NCBI GenBank assembly: GCA_946497265.1
Contig: CAMMKL010000052.1
Location: 1-10,384, forward strand
DNA length: 10,384 nucleotides
Direction of reading: 5' to 3'
From: an uncultured Clostridia bacterium
GTDB lineage: Bacteria > Bacillota > Clostridia > Oscillospirales > Acutalibacteraceae
In this document: piece by piece, positions 5,386 through 10,384 of the stretch
Layout: each line of letters opens with the position of its first letter
Position numbering within the stretch: the first letter of the stretch is position 1
Made by a program: the position numbers and the translations under genes
Notes under the pieces: model-generated
The model's database searches: none
Told to the model about the DNA's origin: nothing
Seen by the model: the letters and a program-made list of their open reading frames with translations, nothing else

Positions 5386-6894
5386 ATGGTTTGCAGTATC
5401 ATTCGTGACATCCTAATCCATACCGAACAGAAATACGGTCAAGAGGAAGCGGTCCGTTATAAAGTCGGTAAAAACGAGACGCAAGCAAAAACCTATACGC
5501 AGTTGCGCAAGGACAGCGAAAGCTTTTCGCGCGCATTGCAGGCATTGGGCGAATTGGGCGGGCACACCGCTATCATTGGCTCCACCTCCTATGCCTGGCT
5601 GACGGCGTATTTCGGCATTGTGAACAGCGGCGGCGTGGCAATCCCGCTCGACGCATCCCTTCCGAAGGAAGAACTGTGCGATCTGATTGATCGCGCGGAC
5701 GTGACCGCTTTGGTTTTGGATAACACACGCAGCGATGTTGGAGAAATCGTCAAAGCACGTTGTCCCAAACTGAAACACTTGATTTCCATGCAAAAGGAGC
5801 AAAGCGACGAAAACGTGCTGTCTTTTTGGCAGCTCGTCCGCGAAAATGAAGGCGTGTTTGACTTCCGGCCGGATCCCGGCCAGCTTTGTACCATTATGTT
5901 TACTTCCGGAACAACCGGAAAAAGCAAGGGCGTTATGCTGACCCAAAGGAACATGGCGGAGAACGCTACCTGTTTGGATATGAAAATACCGGAACGCACG
6001 GTGCTTTTGTCGGTGTTACCGATTCATCACGCTTATTGCCTGAGTATGGATATTCTCAAAGGCGTTTCTTTGGGCGCCGTTATCTGCATCAATGATTCCC
6101 TTTTGCGCGTGGCAAAAAACATCAAGCTGTTTAAACCGGATATGATGCTAATGGTCCCCCTGATGATTGAAGTCATGGCGAAAAAGCTGGAAGAGGTATC
6201 GGGCCTTCCAGACAAATTGGTGAAGAATATGGTTTTCGGAAAACAGTTCCACACCATTTGCAGCGGCGGCGCGTACCTAAACCCGGCTTACATCGATTTG
6301 TTCGACCGTTACGGAATTACCATTCTGCAGGGTTATGGTATGACGGAATGTGCGCCGGTCATCAGTACCAGCCTGGCTGGAAACAGGAAAAAAGAATCCG
6401 TGGGGCGTTTACTTCCAAACTGTGAAGCAAAAGTGGTAGATGATGAGCTTTGGGTCAGGGGCAGCAGCGTAATGATGGGATATTACAAAATGCCGGAAGA
6501 AACCGCCCAGACCCTTGAGGACGGATGGCTGAAAACCGGTGATCTTGGCTATGTGGACGACGATGGATTTGTATTTCTTACTGGAAGAAAAAAGAATCTG
6601 ATCATTACCAAAAACGGTGAAAATGTGTCTCCGGAGGAGCTGGAAAACAAACTCAGCACCTCGCGCCTGATCAAAGAAGTTTTAATTCGAGATCGTTCCG
6701 GCGTCATTGAAGCGGAAATTTTCCCGGATTACGAATACTTGAAAAAGAAAAAAATCCGCAATGTGCAAGAATCGCTTCAAGCTTTGATTGACGAATACAA
6801 CAAAGAGGCGCCAATTCATAAAAGGATTTACAGCCTGAAGGTCCGAGAAACGGAGTTTGACAAAACAACCTCACGAAAAATAAAAAGGACTTAA
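5386..6894 (+). CDS. acyl-adenylate ligase (ANL superfamily), likely fatty acyl-ACP ligase
   Basis: This 502-aa enzyme has a full set of adenylate-forming motifs: P-loop FTSGTTGKSKG 172-182, GYGMTE 316-321, TGD 384-386, hinge region GRKKNLI 400-406, NGENVSPEELE, and a C-terminal lysine candidate Lys498 in SRKIKR. The family uses ATP to make acyl-AMP and then a thioester on CoA or a carrier. The adjacent carrier and absence of an amino-acid-type Asp/Lys selectivity signature favour a fatty or aryl acid. The sequence is closest in feel to FadD-like long-chain ligases. The start has GAAAGGGA at 5372-5379, 19 nt after the carrier stop. It is the last gene of the operon, with a terminator 42 nt beyond. 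Confidence 0.92.
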   Translation: MVCSIIRDILIHTEQKYGQEEAVRYKVGKNETQAKTYTQLRKDSESFSRALQALGELGGHTAIIGSTSYAWLTAYFGIVNSGGVAIPLDASLPKEELCDLIDRADVTALVLDNTRSDVGEIVKARCPKLKHLISMQKEQSDENVLSFWQLVRENEGVFDFRPDPGQLCTIMFTSGTTGKSKGVMLTQRNMAENATCLDMKIPERTVLLSVLPIHHAYCLSMDILKGVSLGAVICINDSLLRVAKNIKLFKPDMMLMVPLMIEVMAKKLEEVSGLPDKLVKNMVFGKQFHTICSGGAYLNPAYIDLFDRYGITILQGYGMTECAPVISTSLAGNRKKESVGRLLPNCEAKVVDDELWVRGSSVMMGYYKMPEETAQTLEDGWLKTGDLGYVDDDGFVFLTGRKKNLIITKNGENVSPEELENKLSTSRLIKEVLIRDRSGVIEAEIFPDYEYLKKKKIRNVQESLQALIDEYNKEAPIHKRIYSLKVRETEFDKTTSRKIKRT

Positions 6895-6936
6895 TATTGT
6901 ACAGTTAAAGTGGATGGCGCAAGGTTTGCCAAAATC

Positions 6937-6980
6937 GAACCCCTCCCGGCTCCTACAAAACAAGGAGCCGGGAGGGGTTC
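6937..6980. terminator. perfect 18-bp bidirectional terminator hairpin
   Basis: GAACCCCTCCCGGCTCCT (6937-6954) pairs without mismatch with 6963-6980 around an 8-nt A-rich loop. It lies between the convergent ligase gene and the beta-helix gene. Its position 5 nt beyond TAA 6985-6987 fits termination of a beta-helix gene that originally ended there. T-runs are short on both sides. Confidence 0.8.
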
Positions 6981-6984
6981 TGTA

Positions 6985-7086
6985 TTAAGAAACCGCTGAA
7001 TTTGTGAAATAGCCATCAAAAGAACTGCCGTCAAGATTCCGCCCGGTACCGGTTCCCTCGGCTAAGTCCTTATCGATGATACCGAA
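6985..7086 (-). pseudogene. probable frameshifted C-terminal tail of the beta-helix protein
   Basis: In the frame one base away from the beta-helix ORF, codons from 7086 down to TAA 6985-6987 read FGIIDKDLAEGTGTGRNL then DGSSFDGYFTNSAVS. Dropping one base of the three-base run 7085-7087 (after Gly718) joins this tail to GADG of the main ORF, making a protein of about 750 aa that ends 5 nt before the terminator. The Gly/Ser/Asp/Thr-rich composition matches the preceding segment. It is either a real frameshift, a sequencing error, or chance. Confidence 0.45.
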
Positions 7087-9241
7087 AGCCATCCGCTCCG
7101 TGCTGCCAACCGCTTGTATAGGACGACCCGAAGGAGTCCGCTTCCCAATTGGCGTAAAGCTTTTGGATCTTTCCCGTATTGGAAACGACTTGGCCGGGTA
7201 GATACTGCAAACCGCTTCCATCGGGCTTTGTATTCCATCCGGTAAATCGAAAACCATACCGGACCGGGATATTGATAGAAAGCGAAATCGGCTGCCCTTC
7301 GATAATAGGACAAGGAAGCGGTATCCATTGGGCCGGAGGCCCCGCCAGATCGTTTGGAATATAGGTAAGCTTCCGAACCGTCTGTTCCCACCGCGCAAAG
7401 AAAACCCGGTTCCCCTTGCTTCCTCTTGGTATCCTAGTAATCTTAATCCCCTGCTTTGGCGAGTCAAACCATCCCAGGAATCGATAGCCTGGCCTTTGCT
7501 GGGGGGCTGAAAGCTGAATATCCGGAGAATAAGGCGTATAATCTTCAGGATTCGACTGGCTTGCCCCCAACAAGTTCTCATACCGGATCGCATAACGGCG
7601 AACGACCAGAAGTATTTGCTTACCATCCCAGCCTTTTTGTACTTCCCACCCCTCAAATCCGGTTGATGGAACACGGAAAGGAACCATATCCCCTTCCCGT
7701 AAAACCGGATAACCTGCGCTATCCGCTCTTCCAACAACAAGGGGGATTTTTTCAGGAGAGGGAGAAATATAGGAAGACGATTCTATTTGCACAGCGGCGC
7801 TTTTGCTAAGAGGGGCGGAAATCGTAGGTACAAATTCCTGTGCAGGCAGATACAGCCCATCGGTAATCCTGGGAGCGCCTTCTAAACTTACATTCCCTTG
7901 GTTATACACGCCCGCTCCTGTCTTAGAGGCCGTATTGTTTTGAATCCTCGCCTCTCCTTTTACGCAGACGGCGCCTTGGTTATAGATCCCTCCTCCGTTC
8001 ACAGCCTTGTTGCCAGCCAGCGTGGCCGTATCGCACATTTGAAGTACGCTTCCCACTCCTGATAAATAGATGCCGCCGCCATGTTGAAACGACGTATTTT
8101 GGACAACGGCGGAATTTCCATCCAAAGTCAGAAGCCCGGCCCCCATGACGGCAATCCCACCTCCGTTCAACGCGGTATTTTGCCGGACCAATGTGTCGGA
8201 AAGGGAAACAGTACCGGATTTTTCCGGATTTGTTGGATCCCGCATTTCCACCGTATGAAAACAGATTCCCCCTCCGTCCTCCACCGCCCGATTGTTTGAG
8301 ATCTCTCCCCCGGAAAGGACGATATCCGCTCCCATATCCGCGCAATCCACGTATATTCCCGCTCCTTTATTGGCGGTGTTCTCCAAAATTTTTGCAGAAT
8401 CCCTAAATACAAACCCATTGACCGGTCTGCTTGCAAAAAAGTAAATACCTCCCCCATTTGTTTGCGCCTGATTGCCGGTGAGAACGGCCTCTTCGGATAG
8501 TTGCATGCGGATCGAAGCGGCGGCCTGGGGGCTTTCTTTATCGGAATCCAAATAGGCTATCCCCCCGCCTTTTTCGGTTGCTGTGTTATGAAGCAGTTTG
8601 GCCCGTCCCTTGATGGTAAGTTCACCAAGCCCCGTGGGCATTCCGGACTCTGCGTTTTCATGGCAGACTGCTATACCGCCTCCCATTTGAGCCATATTGC
8701 ACTCAATTATGCTGTTTCCCGTCAAAAGGATTGTGCTGGGCGCGCTTGGATTGCGGAAGACGGCATAAACGCCGCCGCCGGCCTCTACAGCGCTACAATT
8801 CCGGATCGCCGCGTCATCCTGCAGGATCAACCGGTTTACAACAAACGATGTTCCATTGAGGAACACCGCCCCGCCGTTATTTTGGGCTGCATTGTTCTGT
8901 AGGACCGTTCCTTGTTCCAAACGTAAAGTCCCTCCGTTGAGCCGGATCAAAGAATCGGCTTGTGCTTGATTTTTTCGGTTTCCATCCAATATCAGGTTTG
9001 CAAGGCACAATGTGGCGCCGCTGCTTACGACAAAAAGGGCTTCAGAAAAACCAACAGCCCTCGATATGGTATGGCCGCCGCCTATCAGCGTCACGTCGTA
9101 TGTAACCAATAAACCGCCTTCCGAATCAATTTCAAACCCCTTTTCGATCGATATAGGGTTTTTCCCTTGCGCAAGCGCGGCGTGCAGCTCTTCCTGATTG
9201 CCCACAGCGTTAAGCACTTTGGGTAATGCGAGTGTCTCCAT
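7070..9241 (-). CDS. right-handed beta-helix protein with C-terminal InlB/Flg_new-type repeats
   Basis: The 723-aa protein has about eleven repeats of the kind N-x-A-x-x-GGGIY (for example ATEKGGGIAY at 221-230, AVNGGGIY at 413-420) between about residues 115 and 450, the pattern of Pmp-like parallel beta-helices. Two InlB B-type (Listeria-Bacteroides) repeats follow: about 550-618 (RPGYRFLGWFD...FFARWE) and 624-700 (YGFRFTGWNTKPDGSG...YANWE). Such proteins are usually cell-surface adhesins or carbohydrate binders. The start is firm: ATG 9239-9241 behind AAGGAGG. The N-terminus (METLALPKVLNAVGNQEELH) is no signal peptide, and no transmembrane or LPXTG anchor is visible, so export is unexplained. 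A likely frameshift near 7085-7087 removes about 32 C-terminal residues that continue in another frame to 6985. Confidence 0.88.
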   Translation of the reverse strand: METLALPKVLNAVGNQEELHAALAQGKNPISIEKGFEIDSEGGLLVTYDVTLIGGGHTISRAVGFSEALFVVSSGATLCLANLILDGNRKNQAQADSLIRLNGGTLRLEQGTVLQNNAAQNNGGAVFLNGTSFVVNRLILQDDAAIRNCSAVEAGGGVYAVFRNPSAPSTILLTGNSIIECNMAQMGGGIAVCHENAESGMPTGLGELTIKGRAKLLHNTATEKGGGIAYLDSDKESPQAAASIRMQLSEEAVLTGNQAQTNGGGIYFFASRPVNGFVFRDSAKILENTANKGAGIYVDCADMGADIVLSGGEISNNRAVEDGGGICFHTVEMRDPTNPEKSGTVSLSDTLVRQNTALNGGGIAVMGAGLLTLDGNSAVVQNTSFQHGGGIYLSGVGSVLQMCDTATLAGNKAVNGGGIYNQGAVCVKGEARIQNNTASKTGAGVYNQGNVSLEGAPRITDGLYLPAQEFVPTISAPLSKSAAVQIESSSYISPSPEKIPLVVGRADSAGYPVLREGDMVPFRVPSTGFEGWEVQKGWDGKQILLVVRRYAIRYENLLGASQSNPEDYTPYSPDIQLSAPQQRPGYRFLGWFDSPKQGIKITRIPRGSKGNRVFFARWEQTVRKLTYIPNDLAGPPAQWIPLPCPIIEGQPISLSINIPVRYGFRFTGWNTKPDGSGLQYLPGQVVSNTGKIQKLYANWEADSFGSSYTSGWQHGADGFRYHR

Positions 9242-9260
9242 ACTATTTTCCTCCTTATAT

Positions 9261-9287
9261 GGCGGTTATCCCTAACAGGACACCACC
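9261..9287 (-). promoter_or_regulatory. leader hairpin just upstream of the beta-helix ribosome binding site
   Basis: In the minus-strand transcript, GGTGGTGTCC (9278-9287) can pair with GGATAACCGCC (9261-9271), giving ten pairs including G-U pairs with one bulged A and a 6-nt loop. It ends 4 nt before the AAGGAGG site at 9250-9256, close enough to influence translation. Confidence 0.35.
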
Positions 9288-9288
9288 T

Positions 9289-9301
9289 CTGTTATTAACA
9301 G
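9289..9301. promoter_or_regulatory. 13-bp palindrome at the beta-helix promoter
   Basis: CTGTTATTAACAG is a perfect 6-1-6 palindrome. It overlaps the putative -10 edge and start point of the beta-helix promoter, an operator-like position. No matching repressor gene is in the window. Confidence 0.4.
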
Positions 9302-9329
9302 TATATGGCGGAAAAACGTTTGATGCCCA
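9300..9329 (-). promoter_or_regulatory. possible promoter of the beta-helix gene
   Basis: On the minus strand TATACT (9300-9305) is five of six -10 bases. TGGGCA (9324-9329), 18 bp upstream, matches four of six -35 bases. Transcription would start near 9293, leaving a leader of about 50 nt that includes the hairpin 9261-9287. Confidence 0.35.
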
Positions 9330-9341
9330 TTGGATTAAAAA

Positions 9342-9515
9342 CTATTTTTCACCTTGAAGACGCTTCTCTTCCGAAGATTTCTTTTTCAATTTACGGCAAA
9401 CCGGCAGCGGATACTTTGTGCTTTTGGCATGGTAAGCGATGCATTCCTCACAGTTACCGTGCCGTTTGCAATGAATACGTTTGCAAATGCAATAGACCTT
9501 TCTTTCTTGATCCAT
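9342..9515 (-). CDS. 57-aa cysteine-rich protein, probably metal-binding
   Basis: The gene runs from ATG 9513-9515 to TAG 9342-9344, with AAGGAG 6 nt before the start. The protein contains CICKRIHCKRHGNCEECIAYH (residues 9-29, six Cys in total there: 9, 11, 16, 22, 25 plus Cys40 later) and PLPVC (36-40), then a highly charged Lys/Glu tail (KLKKKSSEEKRLQGEK). The C-x-C, C-x5-C, C-x2-C spacing with nearby His suggests a zinc or other metal site. Similar short C-x-R-H-G-N-C-x-x-C proteins are common hypothetical genes in Firmicutes, from memory. No function is known to me. It reads in the same direction as the beta-helix gene, 100 nt upstream of it, but that gene seems to have its own promoter. 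Confidence 0.72.
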   Translation of the reverse strand: MDQERKVYCICKRIHCKRHGNCEECIAYHAKSTKYPLPVCRKLKKKSSEEKRLQGEK

Positions 9516-9596
9516 AGTTTTCTCCTTTTCTCCAACCGTTCGCGTTTATAATCGATCTTTGCACGGCATAAGCCCCTATTCTCTTTCTGCAAATAA

Positions 9597-9625
9597 TTGG
9601 TGCCTCCCTGTTTTTATGCTATAAT
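9597..9625 (+). promoter_or_regulatory. sigma-A promoter of the YoaK-like gene
   Basis: TTGGTG (9597-9602), a 17-bp spacer and a perfect TATAAT (9620-9625), preceded by TG one base upstream (extended -10), lie about 37 bp before the gene. This is the clearest promoter in the window. Confidence 0.75.
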
Positions 9626-9661
9626 AAACTGGATAACCCGTATAAAGGAAGGGGATTGATC

Positions 9662-10342
9662 ATGAAAAAACAAAGGAAGCAGATGTCGGAAACTTTTTTT
9701 CTGGGAGCTTTGCTCGCCTTGGTAGGCGGCTTTTTAGATGCTTACACCTATGTGCTGCGCGGTCACGTTTTTGCAAATGCGCAAACCGGTAACATGGTGC
9801 TTCTGGCTTTAAACCTCGCGGATGGGAACCTGAAAGAAGCGCTTTATTACCTTATCCCGATTCTTGCGTTCGCCTTGGGTATTGTCATGGTAGAAATGGT
9901 TCGAAGCAGGTTTTTGAATTATCCGCGCGTGCATTGGAGGCAGATGGTCCTTTTGGCCGAAATAGCGGTTTTGCTCTGCGTAGCGTTTCTTCCTCTTGGT
10001 ACTGCCGATATGGTTGCAAACGTTGCAGTCTCTTTTATCTGTTCCATTCAAGTAGAGAGCTTTCGTAAAGTGAATGGGAACTCCTTTGCCACTACGATGT
10101 GCACCGGTAACCTGCGCAGTGCAATGGAACTTTTCTATCGGTTTATTCAAGGAAAAGAGAAAAAAGAGCTTAATAAAAGCCTGCAATATTTTGGTATCAT
10201 CCTATTTTTCATAGCGGGCGCCGCCTTGGGGTATTTCTTATCCGGCATCCTACAGATCAAAGCGGTTTTGATCTGCTGCGTTTTGTTGGGAATCGCCTTT
10301 GGCGCCATGTTTATCAAAGAAACGCCATCCGCAGAAGCATAA
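9662..10342 (+). CDS. YoaK/DUF1275-family integral membrane protein
   Basis: The 226-aa protein has about six hydrophobic segments (roughly residues 12-30, 46-52, 61-80, 94-112, 115-130, 176-218 as two) and the DUF1275 signature GGFLDAYTYVLRGHVFANAQ followed by TGN (22-43). It has a second related site SFATTMCTGNLR (141-152). This family (Bacillus YoaK) is a membrane protein of unknown function, probably a transporter. ATG 9662-9664 is chosen because GGAAGGGG lies 7 nt upstream; a TTG at 9656 sits on top of that site. It has its own promoter and reads away from the cysteine-rich gene. No link to the amide operon is visible. No terminator is seen in the remaining 42 bp. Confidence 0.9.
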   Translation: MKKQRKQMSETFFLGALLALVGGFLDAYTYVLRGHVFANAQTGNMVLLALNLADGNLKEALYYLIPILAFALGIVMVEMVRSRFLNYPRVHWRQMVLLAEIAVLLCVAFLPLGTADMVANVAVSFICSIQVESFRKVNGNSFATTMCTGNLRSAMELFYRFIQGKEKKELNKSLQYFGIILFFIAGAALGYFLSGILQIKAVLICCVLLGIAFGAMFIKETPSAEA

Positions 10343-10384
10343 TCCAAAAAAGAAACACATGAGCGCACCGGAAAGGGCTGATAC

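Noticed and set aside
6985..7740. A separate 251-aa minus-strand gene
   Set aside because: Its upper part is the shadow of the beta-helix frame and has no domain-like content; only the last ~34 codons look coding, as a frameshifted tail.
7700..8900. CRISPR-like or tandem DNA repeat array
   Set aside because: The recurrent CCGCC/CCTCC words are degenerate codons for the GGGIY turns of the beta-helix, with no constant repeat or spacer length.
9656..9661. TTG start two codons earlier for the YoaK-like protein
   Set aside because: It overlaps the immediate end of the ribosome binding site; ATG 9662 has correct 7-nt spacing.
1..10384. tRNA, rRNA or known riboswitch genes
   Set aside because: No cloverleaf with conserved tRNA bases, rRNA signature or riboswitch core was recognised by eye on either strand.

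Overview
The window looks like an accessory region of a gut-type Clostridia genome (Firmicutes, probably Oscillospiraceae/Lachnospiraceae-like). This is inferred from strong AGGAGG ribosome binding sites, clostridial IS3-type debris, a YoaK-like membrane protein, an InlB-repeat beta-helix protein and a stand-alone ligase/carrier/condensation gene set. The species cannot be read from the sequence.

Layout. Positions 1-360 hold no convincing gene but several hairpins and two mini-ORFs. Positions 364-676 are the wreck of an IS3-family (IS150-like) insertion sequence: the end of OrfA joined by deletion to the last ~30 codons of the OrfB transposase, followed by a terminal end at 659-676. Positions 780-2108 (minus) are a TetR-type repressor followed after ~21 nt by an Sfp-type phosphopantetheinyl transferase. 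Between the repressor and the plus-strand operon is a ~200-bp control region with a likely promoter for each direction and two matching GACC-N3-GGTC operators.

The plus-strand operon 2316-6894 is the core of the window: an SCP2-like lipid-binding protein, a membrane-anchored alpha/beta hydrolase, a free-standing condensation-domain enzyme, a discrete acyl carrier protein and an acyl-adenylate ligase. It ends at a perfect 18-bp hairpin. Read together, the ligase activates a carboxylic (probably fatty) acid and loads it on the carrier, whose phosphopantetheine arm comes from the PPTase. The condensation enzyme passes the acyl group to an amine. The SCP2 protein could hold lipid substrate or product, and the hydrolase could trim, release or recycle product. 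This resembles the fatty-acid-amide clusters reported from human-gut Clostridia; product and amine are not predictable from sequence.

Positions 6985-9241 (minus) encode a right-handed beta-helix protein with two C-terminal InlB/Flg_new-type repeats. It has no visible signal peptide and a probable +1 frameshift near its end. Upstream on the same strand is a 57-aa cysteine-rich protein (9342-9515), then a divergent gene for a DUF1275/YoaK-type membrane protein (9662-10342) with a clear extended -10 promoter.
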